Assembly (NCBI GenBank): GCA_937127245.1
Contig: CAKZLU010000033.1
Coordinates: 62,001-126,000 of the forward strand
DNA: 64,000 bases
Direction of reading: 5' to 3'
Source of the DNA: an uncultured Actinomycetes bacterium
GTDB taxonomy: Bacteria > Actinomycetota > Geothermincolia > Fen-727 > JACVIW01
In this document: in pieces, positions 1-9,024 of the stretch
How positions within the stretch are numbered: the first letter of the stretch is position 1
Layout: every line of letters begins with the position of its first letter
Notes under the pieces: generated by a model
What the model was told of the DNA's origin: nothing
Seen by the model: only the letters and a program-made list of their open reading frames with translations
Database searches by the model: none
Made by a program: the position numbers and the translations under genes

Positions 1-165
1 CGGAAGGGGGATTTTAGTGGTTGGAATTCCTTGAGTTACTGACTGAACATACAAATGTATTTTCCGGTGCAAAGAGACGTGCGTGATGAACATGAAACAC
101 TCTTGTTGAGGTGAACACGATTGCGGTCTTGTAACGTTGATTCTTGCTTCTTACCCTTCGGCATA

Positions 166-193
166 TTGCCTGAAATAAATTAAAGATTGTAAT
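166..193 (+). promoter_or_regulatory. possible promoter upstream of the cobO operon
   Basis: TTGCCT (166-171) and TGTAAT (188-193) are separated by 16 bases and lie about 50 bases before the cobO start. The match to a sigma-70 promoter is moderate. The rest of positions 1-246 holds no open reading frame that I can support and no recognisable riboswitch. Confidence 0.3.
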
Positions 194-246
194 CGTTTTC
201 GGTTTGATTCCGATCAGGCCTTAACAGATTTCAAGGGTGATGACAA

Positions 247-768
247 TTGGAAAAAGGGTTAGTGCAGGTTTACACGGGAGACGGTAAGGGTAAGACCACC
301 GCAGCGCTCGGACTGGCTCTTAGGGCGGCCGGAAGAGGTCTTAAAGTTTTCATGGTTCAGTTTCTAAAAGGGAGGTTTTACGGAGAGCTTGAGTCAGCCA
401 AGAGACTCGCAGACAGGATAACAATTGTGCAATCCGGGCTGGATAGTTTTGTGAAGAAGGGGGAACCGACTGACGAGGACATAAGGCTTGCGCGCAGGGG
501 GCTATCTTTGGCTGAAAAAGCGATAAGAAGCGGTGAATACGATATCGTGATTCTTGATGAGGTAAACGTGGCGATTGAACTCGGGGTCCTCTCGGTTGAT
601 GATGTGCTGCCTCTTGTGAAAGATAAACCCACCGGTATAGAGCTCGTTCTTACCGGCAGGTACGCTCCGAGTGAGTTTCTCGAAATAGCGGACCTCGTAA
701 CCGAGATGAAATGCGTGAAGCATTACTATGATTCCGGAGTAAAGATGAGGGAGGGAATCGAATACTGA
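247..768 (+). CDS. cobO: cob(I)alamin adenosyltransferase (CobO/BtuR family)
   Basis: This 173-residue cytoplasmic protein should transfer the adenosyl group of ATP to cob(I)alamin or cobinamide, giving coenzyme B12. The P-loop GDGKGKTT is at residues 11-18, followed by the family's [10 protein letters not shown] and VQFLKG segments, and an ILDEVN Walker-B-like strand lies near residue 100. The length is normal for the short CobO/BtuR type. It starts at TTG, with AAGGGTGA just upstream. The stop is two bases before the start of the B12-dependent mutase, so the two are probably co-transcribed and this gene supplies that enzyme's cofactor. Family assignment is firm; the link to the mutase is inferred from position. 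Confidence 0.93.
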   Translation: MEKGLVQVYTGDGKGKTTAALGLALRAAGRGLKVFMVQFLKGRFYGELESAKRLADRITIVQSGLDSFVKKGEPTDEDIRLARRGLSLAEKAIRSGEYDIVILDEVNVAIELGVLSVDDVLPLVKDKPTGIELVLTGRYAPSEFLEIADLVTEMKCVKHYYDSGVKMREGIEY

Positions 769-770
769 TT

Positions 771-2429
771 ATGGAATCTGAATCTTACCAGAGGGAGAAG
801 AAAAGGTGGTATGAAAAGACCTATTCGGCCTCCTCGGAAAGGGACGCTGATTTCGTAACCGTCTCAGGGGAACCTGTCGATCTCCTATACGGACCTTCCG
901 ACGTTGAAGACCTTGATTACATGAGGGATTTGGGATTCCCCGGTGAGTACCCGTTCACCAGGGGCATCAGAGGAAACATGTATCGCGGGCGTCTGTGGAC
1001 CATGAGGCAATTTTCCGGTTTCGGAACCGCGGAGGAAACAAACAGGCGATACAAATTTTTACTTGAGAGCGGGCAGACAGGTCTCTCTGTTGCTTTCGAT
1101 ATGCCCACAATTATGGGCAGGGATTCTGATGACCCCTTAAGCGAGGGGGAGGTGGGGCGCTGCGGTGTAGCCATAGATACCGTAGTTGATATGCAGACTC
1201 TTTTTGATGGCATCCCCCTTGGCAGGGTCACAACTTCCATGACAACCAATGCTCCGGCAAGCGTTCTTCTCGCTTTCTATCTGGTGACAGGTGAAAGACA
1301 GGGCGCCAGTTTCAGTCAGATGGGCGGCACCATACAAAACGATATCTTAAAAGAGTACATCGCTCAGAAGTCATGGATTTTCCCGCCCCGTCCCTCGCTG
1401 AGAATAATAACGGACATAATGGAATTCTGTTCAAGGGAAGTTCCGCGGTGGAACACAATAAGTATCAGTGGATACCATATTCGTGAGGCGGGTTCGACTG
1501 CCGCGCAGGAGCTGGCTTTTACGATTGCGGATGGCATTACATACGTACAGGCTGGAATCGATGCTGGTCTCGACGTTGACGATTTTGCCCCGCGCCTTTC
1601 TTTCTTTTTTAACGCCCACATTGATTTTTTCGAGGAAATTGCCAAATACAGAGCGGCAAGGAGAATGTGGGCAAGAATAATGAAAGAGAGATTCGGCGCG
1701 AAGAAGAAAGAGTCGCTTCTAATGCGTTTTCACACTCAAACAGCCGGGTGTTCGCTTACTGCGCAGCAGCCAGAGAACAACATAATTCGCACAGCGTTCG
1801 AGGGACTTGCCGCCGTCTTGGGTGGAACGCAGTCGCTACATACCAATTCTATGGATGAAGTCCTGGCTCTCCCTACCGAGAAGGCGGTGGAGATAGCCTT
1901 GAGAACGCAGCAAATTCTTGCCTACGAAACAGGCGTCGCAAATACAATCGATCCGCTGGCCGGGTCATATTACGTTGAGCATCTCACGAACAAGCTTGAG
2001 AAGGAAGCGTGGGATTACATCGAGGAAATAGAGGAGCAGGGCGGGGTTTTGAAAGCGATAGAGAACGGTTATTTTCAAAGACAGATCGCGGATGCCGCTT
2101 ACCGTTACCAGATGGAGATAGAGCGGGGCAGAAGGGTGCTGGTTGGCGTCAACCGGTTCAAGAGAGCGAACGAGAAAATAGAAATCGAAATATTAAAAAT
2201 CGACCCTTCGGTTGAGAAAAAGCAGATCGAGAAGCTGGCCAAAGTAAAAAGGGAGAGAAGCAACGCAGAAGTGGAGCGCGCACTTGAGGAATTAAAGCGA
2301 AGAGCTCAGGGTTCTGAGAATTTGATGCCCGCTATACTCGATTGCGCGCGGGCGCATGCCACGATCGGGGAGATCATAAACGAGTTGAAGTCCGTATTCG
2401 GCGAATACAGGGAACAGCCCATATTTTAA
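771..2429 (+). CDS. adenosylcobalamin-dependent acyl-CoA mutase, large subunit (isobutyryl-CoA mutase-like)
   Basis: This 552-residue catalytic subunit has the TIM-barrel acyl-CoA domain of the methylmalonyl-CoA mutase family without its own B12 domain, which is encoded by the next gene. The conserved [10 protein letters not shown] (187-196) and SISGYH (231-236) stretches are present. Two substrate-pocket residues matter. The position of Tyr89 in Propionibacterium methylmalonyl-CoA mutase is Phe81 here (RQFSGFG), and the position of its Arg207 is Gln199 (YIAQKSW). Phe plus Gln is the pair known from isobutyryl-CoA mutase, where no second carboxylate has to be bound. I therefore predict interconversion of isobutyryl-CoA and n-butyryl-CoA; automatic annotation would probably say methylmalonyl-CoA mutase. 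A MeaB/ArgK chaperone and an epimerase gene are not adjacent. Confidence 0.85.
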   Translation: MESESYQREKKRWYEKTYSASSERDADFVTVSGEPVDLLYGPSDVEDLDYMRDLGFPGEYPFTRGIRGNMYRGRLWTMRQFSGFGTAEETNRRYKFLLESGQTGLSVAFDMPTIMGRDSDDPLSEGEVGRCGVAIDTVVDMQTLFDGIPLGRVTTSMTTNAPASVLLAFYLVTGERQGASFSQMGGTIQNDILKEYIAQKSWIFPPRPSLRIITDIMEFCSREVPRWNTISISGYHIREAGSTAAQELAFTIADGITYVQAGIDAGLDVDDFAPRLSFFFNAHIDFFEEIAKYRAARRMWARIMKERFGAKKKESLLMRFHTQTAGCSLTAQQPENNIIRTAFEGLAAVLGGTQSLHTNSMDEVLALPTEKAVEIALRTQQILAYETGVANTIDPLAGSYYVEHLTNKLEKEAWDYIEEIEEQGGVLKAIENGYFQRQIADAAYRYQMEIERGRRVLVGVNRFKRANEKIEIEILKIDPSVEKKQIEKLAKVKRERSNAEVERALEELKRRAQGSENLMPAILDCARAHATIGEIINELKSVFGEYREQPIF

Positions 2430-2447
2430 AAGTAAAAAGGAGCCAGA

Positions 2448-2843
2448 TTGGTTGCTGAGAAATCAGAGAAGAGGGTTCTAATTGCAAAGCCTGGTTTGGA
2501 CGGTCATGACCGCGGTGCAAAGATAGTGGCCAGAGCGTTACGCGACGGGGGAATGGAAGTCATATACCTCGGTTTGCATCAAACCCCGGAGCAGATCGTC
2601 AGGGCAGCCATAGATGAGGATGTCGACGTAATAGGGCTTTCAATTCTTTCGGGTGCCCATATGACGCTTTTTAAGAAAGTGTTGAGCTTGCTTGAGGAGG
2701 CGGGTGCCCGGGATATAAAGGTTATCGGGGGTGGAATAATACCTGACGAGGATGTACCTAAACTAATGGATATGGGAGTGATGAGGATATTCACCCCAGG
2801 AACCCCCATTTCCGAGATAATAGATTTTGTAAGAGACCTTTAA
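2448..2843 (+). CDS. B12-binding small subunit of acyl-CoA mutase
   Basis: This 131-residue cobalamin-binding subunit pairs with the preceding large subunit. The DxHxxG motif (D18, H20, G23), whose histidine is the lower axial cobalt ligand, is clear, as are the SxL turn (S65-L67) and the GGG loop near residue 94 that cradle the nucleotide tail. The length matches stand-alone B12 subunits of split mutases such as IcmB. It starts at TTG 2448 with AAGGAG five bases upstream, and 18 bases separate it from the large subunit, so coupled translation is likely. The split architecture fits isobutyryl-CoA and 2-hydroxyisobutyryl-CoA mutases as well as split methylmalonyl-CoA mutases, so it does not settle the substrate. 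Confidence 0.92.
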   Translation: MVAEKSEKRVLIAKPGLDGHDRGAKIVARALRDGGMEVIYLGLHQTPEQIVRAAIDEDVDVIGLSILSGAHMTLFKKVLSLLEEAGARDIKVIGGGIIPDEDVPKLMDMGVMRIFTPGTPISEIIDFVRDL

Positions 2844-3188
2844 GCGATTCCTAATGCTCTAAATTACCTCAAGCCCCCGCTTCCTGAAATTTGCGCCTGA
2901 AGTGGTCGGTATCGGCTTTCGACTGAACATGAGTCTTTAAAAAAGATAACCGAGCCGGAAGGGTATGAGAAATAGATTTCCGCTGCTTTTCGATCAACCT
3001 ACCGCCGGTTGCCAAATGTTTAGGTGGAATCGCCGCTCTCAAATTAGAGCTTGCCTGTCGTTTTTTATTGGTGGCGTGGCAGGTTGTGTAATTGTGTAAT
3101 AGAATTGTCGAGGTTTGTTAGTGCAAGAACAGCAGGAAACGAATGCGCGGAGGGTTTGAGACCGTGAGAGGAAAAGGAGGTGTGAATC
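2844..3188. other. intergenic region before the enoyl-CoA hydratase gene
   Basis: This 345-base stretch has no supported gene. It ends with a very strong ribosome binding site (AAAAGGAGG, 3172-3180). I see no clear terminator and no clear promoter, although the AT-rich segment around 3090-3115 is the likeliest place for a promoter. Confidence 0.5.
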
Positions 3189-3986
3189 TTGGCTTATGAC
3201 TTTGAGTTTCTTAAGGTTAGTATTTCAGACCAGGTTGCCACGGTGCTTCTCGACAGACCAAAAGTAAATGCGCTGAACAGCCAGGTCTTTTCGGAAATCG
3301 GAAGATGCGCGACTGAGCTTCAATACGATGATTCCGTGAGAGCTGTCGTTATCACCGGTGGCGAGAAGGTTTTCGCCGCAGGCGCAGATATAAAGGAAAT
3401 GGCTGAGGCAACCCCGGTCATGGTGGCGAAAATAATAAGCGGCGCCCAGGAAGCGTTAACAAGGCTTGAAAACGTTCTTAAGCCTGTGATAGCGGCCATA
3501 AATGGTTACGCATTAGGTGGTGGGTGCGAATTGGCGCTAACCGCCGACTGGAGGTTTGCAGGCGAAACGGCTCAAATTGGGCTTCCTGAAATCCTTTTGG
3601 GAATTATACCCGGCGCTGGAGGTACTCAGCGCCTGCCCAGGCTGATTGGTCCGGCGAAAGCGAAGGAAATGATTTACTCTGGAAGGTTTTACGATGCGCA
3701 AACGTGCCTGAAGTACGGATTAGTTGATAAGGTTGTGGAAGGCGACCCTGCGAATGTGATTGCCGAAGCGCAGAAGGTGGCTAAGATTTATGCCTCGAAG
3801 TATCCGCCGTTCGCGCTCGCAATGGCCAAGCGCTCGATCAACAACGGTTTGAACTGTTCGCTCGTCGACGGATTGGCCTTGGAGGCGCAGTCCATAGCGC
3901 TTTGCTTTTCGACCGAGGACCAAAAAATAGGAATGAAAACTTTCCTCGAAGAGGGTCCAGGCAAAGCTAAATTCACGGGCAAATAA
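3189..3986 (+). CDS. enoyl-CoA hydratase (crotonase family)
   Basis: This 265-residue soluble enzyme should hydrate short-chain trans-2-enoyl-CoA to the 3-hydroxyacyl-CoA. The oxyanion-hole segment AAGADIKEM (63-71) and the GYALGGGCELA segment (107-117) are typical. Both catalytic glutamates of true hydratases are present (Glu114 in GGCELA and Glu134 in LPEILLG), followed by PGAGGTQRL, which argues against isomerase or hydrolase members that lack one of them. The start is TTG 3189, eight bases after AAGGAGG. With the acyl-CoA dehydrogenase downstream and the mutase upstream, it fits conversion of butyryl-CoA to 3-hydroxybutyryl-CoA. Confidence 0.92.
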   Translation: MAYDFEFLKVSISDQVATVLLDRPKVNALNSQVFSEIGRCATELQYDDSVRAVVITGGEKVFAAGADIKEMAEATPVMVAKIISGAQEALTRLENVLKPVIAAINGYALGGGCELALTADWRFAGETAQIGLPEILLGIIPGAGGTQRLPRLIGPAKAKEMIYSGRFYDAQTCLKYGLVDKVVEGDPANVIAEAQKVAKIYASKYPPFALAMAKRSINNGLNCSLVDGLALEAQSIALCFSTEDQKIGMKTFLEEGPGKAKFTGK

Positions 3987-4099
3987 TAGGGTTATGTTGT
4001 CTGTATTGACATGTTCGCATCGGAGGGTGGTTTGACTATACGAAAGATGAAAACCATTGTTTTCTGGTAATATGTTTTATTCGGAAGTAAAGTTTGTTT

Positions 4100-4120
4100 A
4101 CCAAATCTAAGAGATTTGGT
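4100..4120 (+). promoter_or_regulatory. perfect 9-bp inverted repeat just before the acyl-CoA dehydrogenase gene
   Basis: ACCAAATCT (4100-4108), a three-base spacer and AGATTTGGT (4112-4120) form a perfect palindrome that ends three bases before the AAAGGAGG ribosome binding site. It could be a repressor operator (symmetrical, 21 bases) or an mRNA hairpin beside the ribosome site. There is no following T run, so it is not a terminator. Confidence 0.6.
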
Positions 4121-4134
4121 TGAAAGGAGGCAAA

Positions 4135-5310
4135 GTGGTTGTTGATTTTGAGTTGACTGACGAACAAAAAGCCGCAGTGGAAATGGCGCATGATTTCGCT
4201 TTGAACGAACTGCGTCCAATTGCGGGAGAGTGGGACAGGAAGGGCGAATTTCCCCAGGACTTGATTCTCCAGAAGGCGGTTGATGCCGGCTTCACCACCG
4301 CTGGTATCCCGGAAGAATATGGAGGTGGAGGGCTCGACCAGCTTACCAGCGCTATGGTCTTCGAGGAGCTCTTCTGGGGATGCGCGGGTCTTGCAACATC
4401 AATCGGCGCGAACAATCTCGCCACCGCCCCAATATTGATTGCGGGCACAGAAGATCAGAAAAAACGTTGGCTTGGTATGCTTTGCGACGGAAAGCCAAGG
4501 CTTGCTGGATTTTGTCTTACCGAGCCAGAGGCTGGTAGCGACGTCTCGAGTATCAAGACGACCGCGAAACGTGAAGGCGACCATTATGTGATAAACGGGC
4601 AGAAATGCTTTATCACCAATGGCGGAATATCAGACGTTTATACCGTTTTCGCCCAGACTGAGGAGGGTTTGACAGGTTTTATCGTTGGGGGAGACTACGA
4701 GGGCGTAAGCATGGGAAAGCACGAGGACAAAATGGGAATTCGTGCTTCCCACACAGCAGAAGTCTTCTTTGACAATGTGAAGGTTCCCGTTGAGGATCTT
4801 CTCGGTGAGCCGGGGCGCGCTTTTGTCATCGTCATGCAGACGCTCGACATGACCAGAGCGGGGGTTGCCGCCGCCGCCGTAGGCGTGGCAAGGGCGGCTT
4901 TCGAGGAAGCTCTCGCTTACGCAAAGCAAAGAGTTCAGTTTGGTCAGCCGATAATCGTCAACCAGGCGATATCGTTCATGCTTGCTGACATGCTCATGAA
5001 GATCGAAGCGGGACGCAGGTTGTACTATTATGCAGGATGGCTCGCGACCAAGATGGCGGCAGAAGGCAGGATGTCCCGGAGGCTTTCTGTGGCTTCTTCG
5101 ATCGCAAAGGCTTTCTGCGGCGATATGGCTATGGAGGTTACCACCAATGCCGTGCAGATTCTCGGCGGTTATGGTTACATGAAGGACTACCCCGTTGAGA
5201 AGTACATGAGAGACGCAAAGATAATGCAGATCTACGAGGGCACGAACCAGATTCAGCGCTACGTTATCGCCGCCAACCTGATGGGCATTAAAGAGTTGAG
5301 GCAAGTCTAA
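4135..5310 (+). CDS. acyl-CoA dehydrogenase (short-chain/butyryl-CoA type)
   Basis: This flavoenzyme of 391 residues oxidises a short-chain acyl-CoA to the 2-enoyl-CoA, normally passing electrons to an electron-transfer flavoprotein. The FAD/substrate segment CLTEPEAGSDVSSI and the GQKCFITNGG segment are present. The catalytic base is the glutamate of IYEGTNQIQR, about residue 368 from the chosen start, the same place as in short-chain acyl-CoA dehydrogenases. I chose GTG 4135 because AAAGGAGG lies just upstream; an in-frame TTG at 4120 would place that ribosome site inside the gene. EtfA and EtfB are not in the window. A strong terminator follows. Confidence 0.92.
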   Translation: MVVDFELTDEQKAAVEMAHDFALNELRPIAGEWDRKGEFPQDLILQKAVDAGFTTAGIPEEYGGGGLDQLTSAMVFEELFWGCAGLATSIGANNLATAPILIAGTEDQKKRWLGMLCDGKPRLAGFCLTEPEAGSDVSSIKTTAKREGDHYVINGQKCFITNGGISDVYTVFAQTEEGLTGFIVGGDYEGVSMGKHEDKMGIRASHTAEVFFDNVKVPVEDLLGEPGRAFVIVMQTLDMTRAGVAAAAVGVARAAFEEALAYAKQRVQFGQPIIVNQAISFMLADMLMKIEAGRRLYYYAGWLATKMAAEGRMSRRLSVASSIAKAFCGDMAMEVTTNAVQILGGYGYMKDYPVEKYMRDAKIMQIYEGTNQIQRYVIAANLMGIKELRQV

Positions 5311-5329
5311 GATTGTAATCGGGAAGCGC

Positions 5330-5368
5330 AAGGCGCCGGAATTTGTTCTTCAGATTCCGGCGCCTTTT
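5330..5368 (+). terminator. strong rho-independent terminator
   Basis: AAGGCGCCGGAAT (5330-5342) pairs with ATTCCGGCGCC (5354-5364) across an 11-base loop and is followed by TTTTCT. It lies 20 bases after the acyl-CoA dehydrogenase stop and closes the fatty-acid block. Confidence 0.92.
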
Positions 5369-5416
5369 CTCGAGTTGAGCGCGCTTAAATAAACAATTTG
5401 AGTCGGTCTGGCGGGC

Positions 5417-6337
5417 GTGGAGGAATTGTTGGACATTGATCTTCGTAAAGCGAACGAAATATTCCATGATTGCGAAAGTCGCATATATGATTCCAAATGG
5501 GGCATATTATACGACCTGGAAAATGCGGCAAGGGTAAGAAAAAAATTCGAGAAGCTGCTGGGCTATCCCTTCCCTCATGTCCATAAGCTTCTTGAAGTTG
5601 GATGCGGTACTGGCTATGTTGGGCTCAACTTATGTTTGAATGAGGGATTGATTGATGAATTTCACGCATGCGACATAAGTCAGGGAATGATCGATGCTTG
5701 TTTGAAAAACGCAGAAGAGCTCGGCATAAAGGTTTACGCTAAGCGCACCGAGCTTGAGAACCTCGACTACCAGGCTGGTGAATTTGATATGGTTGTTGGA
5801 CATGCGATACTTCACCATATCCCTGACGTGAGAAAAGCATTGTCAGAGATTCACAGAGTCCTAAAACCTGGTGGAATTTGCATGCTCGCTGGTGAGCCCA
5901 CGAGTACCGGCGACACTCTTGGTAAGGTCGCAAGACTGCTTACAGAAAAATTTGTCCGTTTTTATGTTTCAATGGGCGGGTATTTCGGTGGGATGCCAGC
6001 CAAGCTCAAATCATACGAGAATGAAGATGACAGTCAGAACGTCAAAGAACTTGAAAGCGTTGTCGATATACATACTTTCAGGCCCCGGGAGGTTTGCAGG
6101 ATCGCCAAGGCGGTCGGGTTTAAAGTGGTCAGGTTCGAAGGGGAGGAGCTCATATCCAGTTTTGTGGGGTGGATAACAAGGACTGTTGAAAATCTGCTTG
6201 CGGAGGAAAACCTCACGTTCAGATGGCGCTACTGGTCTTACAACACTTATCTTAAGTTAAGCAGGCTTGACGAGAGGGTCTACTCTTATCTTCCATCGTC
6301 ATGGTTCTACAATATGCTTCTTTATCTTGAGAAATAA
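5417..6337 (+). CDS. SAM-dependent class I methyltransferase
   Basis: This protein of about 306 residues has a central methyltransferase fold: motif I LLEVGCGTGYVG (near residues 60-71), an acidic CDISQGM strand end, and HAILHHIPD followed by RVLKPGG, as in UbiE/type-11 methyltransferases. The substrate cannot be read from sequence. The start is uncertain. GTG 5417 gives the longest protein, but GGAGG at 5419-5423 suggests TTG 5429. The following genes are a hexapeptide acyltransferase and a GalT-like enzyme, so a sugar or glycan substrate is plausible. The C-terminal 130 residues (after LTEKFVRFYVS) look like an additional helical domain that I do not recognise. Confidence 0.8.
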   Translation: MEELLDIDLRKANEIFHDCESRIYDSKWGILYDLENAARVRKKFEKLLGYPFPHVHKLLEVGCGTGYVGLNLCLNEGLIDEFHACDISQGMIDACLKNAEELGIKVYAKRTELENLDYQAGEFDMVVGHAILHHIPDVRKALSEIHRVLKPGGICMLAGEPTSTGDTLGKVARLLTEKFVRFYVSMGGYFGGMPAKLKSYENEDDSQNVKELESVVDIHTFRPREVCRIAKAVGFKVVRFEGEELISSFVGWITRTVENLLAEENLTFRWRYWSYNTYLKLSRLDERVYSYLPSSWFYNMLLYLEK

Positions 6338-6414
6338 GCTGTCCGAGCGGCGCATCACGCGTCGAACTTGAGGGATTTATGGTAAAGAAGTGTAAAGATA
6401 TTTCAAAAGGTTAA

Positions 6415-7071
6415 GTGGTTTGCGCAAAAAGCGAGATGAAGATGGAAAGGCCCAAAGGATTCTTTCGGAGGAACATACGTTTCATCATAAAAAATAAGCT
6501 GTACAAGCCATTTTACTGGAAGCATCTTTACCGTTTCGTGAAATTCAAAATTCTTAGGCCAGGTATAAAGACCGAGGGCTTTGTATTCCTACCAAAAAAA
6601 TACGACATTAGCAAAGGAAAAAACGCGGAGTTCAGGATAGGCGCTTGGGTCTGGATAGGGGAAGGTTGCGCTTTCAGGGCCCATGAGGGGACCTTGATAA
6701 TAGGTAGGAAAGTTACTTTCGGAGGCAAGAACACCATCAATTGTTACGAGCGCGTTGAGGTGAGGGACGAGTGTCTTTTCGCCGATAACATCTACGTGGT
6801 CGATTTTGACCACTGGTACATAGACCCTTTCGTTCCCATCCGCTCCCAGGGGATCAGGAAAGAGCCTGTGATAATAGGACCTAACGTTTGGGTGGGAGAG
6901 AAGGCGGCGATTCTCAGGGGTGTGAAAGTGGGTGAGGGTGCTGTCGTGGGGGCAATGACGCTTGTTTTGAAGGATGTTCCTGATTACGCCGTGGTTGGCG
7001 GTGTCCCAGCGAGGATAATAAAATACAGACGTTCCCCGCTCGATGTTGCTTGGGACGAAGGACGTCTTTAG
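6415..7071 (+). CDS. hexapeptide-repeat O-acyltransferase (LbH/WbbJ-like)
   Basis: This 218-residue protein has an N-terminal basic stretch followed by the left-handed beta-helix repeats of the LacA/WbbJ acetyltransferase family: IGAWVWIGEGCAF, LIIGRKVTFGG, then VIIGPNVWVGEKAAIL and GVKVGEGAVVGAM. The final VPDYAVVGGVPARIIKYR is a family hallmark. The catalytic-type histidine is probably in VDFDHWYIDP. It should transfer acetyl or another short acyl group from CoA to a sugar. It starts at GTG 6415, and an in-frame ATG at 6436 is possible. The stop abuts the GalT-like gene, so the two are co-transcribed. Confidence 0.85.
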   Translation: MVCAKSEMKMERPKGFFRRNIRFIIKNKLYKPFYWKHLYRFVKFKILRPGIKTEGFVFLPKKYDISKGKNAEFRIGAWVWIGEGCAFRAHEGTLIIGRKVTFGGKNTINCYERVEVRDECLFADNIYVVDFDHWYIDPFVPIRSQGIRKEPVIIGPNVWVGEKAAILRGVKVGEGAVVGAMTLVLKDVPDYAVVGGVPARIIKYRRSPLDVAWDEGRL

Positions 7072-8064
7072 ATGCAGGAACTCAGGCAAGACCCGGTCAC
7101 CGGAAGATGGGTGGTCATTGCGCCGATAAGAGGCAAGCGCCCGAAGGAATATGAACAAACGCCAAAACCTCTTCCAAGTATTACCGCAGAAGAGTGCCCA
7201 TTCTGTCCTGGAAATGAGCACTTGACCCCCCCTGAAGTTTACGCCGTTCGTGATGTGGACAGTGAGCCTGACAAGCCAGGGTGGCAGATCAGGGTTGTTC
7301 CGAATAAGTTTCCAGCTTTTTCGCAGAACCCTTCCCCGTTAAACGATTCTCACTCATTTATAAAAAGAGCCGCATTCGGTTACCATGAAGTCGTTATACA
7401 CTCTCCCAGGCATGATGAAGAAATTTCCGCTATGCCGGTTGAACGTCTCGTCAAACTTATAGAGGTTTACAAGCTTCGCTGTGTTCAAATTGGCAGCGAC
7501 CCGAATATCAAGTATGTACATATAATTGTGAATCACGGTGTGGAATCGGGAGCCTCACTCGAACACGCACATTCCCAGATTTTCGGATTGCCGCTCGTGC
7601 CAGAAGGCTTGCAAGATGAACTCGGCGGTTCCCTTTGGTTCAGCCAGAGCAAAGAAAGATGCGTTTTCTGCTGGATGCTTGAGGAGGAGATGAAAACAGG
7701 CCAAAGAGTGCTTTTTGAAAACACCCACTTTCTCGCTGTTGCCCCGTTTGCCTCAAGGTTCCCTTTTGAGATATGGTTGCTTCCAAAACGGCATTCCCCC
7801 TCGTTTGAGACAGTAAAACAGGGCGAGATCGGGGACCTTGCTCATACCATCTCGAAAGTCATATCAGCCTACAATTGCAAACTTGGAAATCCCTCCTACA
7901 ATTTCTTCATACATACAGCGCCATGCGATGGTTCTGACTACCACTACTTCCACTGGCACGCCGAGGTATTTCCGAGAATTTCCTCCCTGGGCGCCTTTGA
8001 GTTAGGTACGCAGATAATGATAAACCCCACTGCTCCGGAGAGGGCGGTGGAGCTCTTAAGTTAA
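7072..8064 (+). CDS. galT: galactose-1-phosphate uridylyltransferase family protein
   Basis: This 330-residue HIT-superfamily nucleotidyltransferase exchanges a nucleotidyl group between UDP-glucose (or a relative) and a sugar 1-phosphate. Seen are the N-terminal RQDPVTGRWVVIAP, the zinc-site ECPFCPGNE, the active-site region EHAHSQIFGLP with the nucleophilic second histidine, a second CXXC-like site (RCVFCWM), and the C-terminal HYFHWHAEVFPR. The central proline of the classic HPHxQ motif is alanine here (HAHSQ), a common variation in bacterial homologues that may use ADP- or UDP-glucose. ATG 7072 follows the acyltransferase stop directly. No galK, galE or galactose transporter is nearby, so a role in glycan precursor supply is as likely as galactose use. 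Confidence 0.85.
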   Translation: MQELRQDPVTGRWVVIAPIRGKRPKEYEQTPKPLPSITAEECPFCPGNEHLTPPEVYAVRDVDSEPDKPGWQIRVVPNKFPAFSQNPSPLNDSHSFIKRAAFGYHEVVIHSPRHDEEISAMPVERLVKLIEVYKLRCVQIGSDPNIKYVHIIVNHGVESGASLEHAHSQIFGLPLVPEGLQDELGGSLWFSQSKERCVFCWMLEEEMKTGQRVLFENTHFLAVAPFASRFPFEIWLLPKRHSPSFETVKQGEIGDLAHTISKVISAYNCKLGNPSYNFFIHTAPCDGSDYHYFHWHAEVFPRISSLGAFELGTQIMINPTAPERAVELLS

Positions 8065-8189
8065 GCTGGCCTGATTTCAGGCGCACACTTTCAGGTTGTG
8101 CAAAGCGCCTTCGGGAGGCTTGATGAGAGATATCGAGTTTGCGTTTGAGCCTTAAAGTGAACGAGTTCTCAAGTGTGGAGGGATAAAAG

Positions 8190-8924
8190 ATGCGCCCGAT
8201 TCTTTTCCGCATAGGCTCATACCCCGTATATTCTTACGGCCTAATGATACTTACGGCATTCATTGTGGGCACAATGATCGCGAGAGTTTACCTATCCAAA
8301 AGGGGTGTAGAACCCTACAATGTTTACCTTATTGCGGCGGTTGTTGCAGTTTCGGGGTTAATCGGGTCGAGGGTTTTTTATGTCCTCGGACACTTCAGCG
8401 AGTTCGCGAGGAACTGGAAAGAGGTCTTCGATCTCGAGACAAAAGGTCTTGTTTTTTACGGCGGTTTGATATTTGCGGTTCCCTGCGGGTATCTAATGGT
8501 GAGGTTGCGAAGGCTTCCGGCCGGGTTGGTGGCAAATGCCGGAGGGCTTGCTTTTCTCCCTTCTATGGCGATCGCGAGGATCGGTTGTTTTCTTAACGGA
8601 TGCTGCGGTGGAAAACCATCCTCTGTTATATGGGCAGTTAGATTTCCAGGGACTGACCAGGCGGTGCACCCAACACAAATATATGAACTCATTTTGGACA
8701 TTTGCGCCTTCTTTGTTTTGTTAATGCTTGTAAGGAGGTTTTCTCAAGGGTGGGAAGTGCTTCTTTGCGCTATCAGTCTTTACGCCCTGGTAAGGTTTTT
8801 CGTTGAATTTTTCAGGCTTCATGAAAATCCCAATGCTCCGTTTTTCTTTCAGGGTTTGAGCGCCCTCTTATTTCTGGGATGCCCGCTAATTTTATATTTA
8901 AGAAGAAGATTCAAGCCCGAATAA
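8190..8924 (+). CDS. lgt: prolipoprotein diacylglyceryl transferase
   Basis: This 244-residue integral membrane enzyme transfers diacylglyceryl from phosphatidylglycerol to the lipobox cysteine of prolipoproteins. About seven hydrophobic segments are visible. Family motifs are present in order: YSYGLMIL near the N-terminus, GLVFYGGLIFAV, the signature-region RIGCFLNGCCGG, and HPTQIYE before the last helices. The cysteine-rich form of the signature (NGCCGG instead of the proteobacterial NGE) is seen in many Gram-positive-type and anaerobic homologues. It starts at ATG with GGAGGGAT upstream, about 125 bases after galT. It is short compared with E. coli Lgt (291 residues) but complete. Confidence 0.9.
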   Translation: MRPILFRIGSYPVYSYGLMILTAFIVGTMIARVYLSKRGVEPYNVYLIAAVVAVSGLIGSRVFYVLGHFSEFARNWKEVFDLETKGLVFYGGLIFAVPCGYLMVRLRRLPAGLVANAGGLAFLPSMAIARIGCFLNGCCGGKPSSVIWAVRFPGTDQAVHPTQIYELILDICAFFVLLMLVRRFSQGWEVLLCAISLYALVRFFVEFFRLHENPNAPFFFQGLSALLFLGCPLILYLRRRFKPE

Positions 8925-9024
8925 GAAAATTGAGTATCTTTCGGTGAGCGTCAGTCCGGAAAATCTCGCGGCTTGAAGAATCACTGGTTTTACGAAAGGT
9001 TATTTAAACGGGCGCGAATCTTTG

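Noticed and set aside
1-246. Cobalamin riboswitch before cobO
   Set aside because: I looked for a B12-box-like GCCACTG element and the pairing core. Neither is present in this stretch.
4630-5331. Long open frame on the minus strand opposite the acyl-CoA dehydrogenase
   Set aside because: It mirrors a well-supported gene and has low-complexity His/Leu-rich composition and no recognisable domain.
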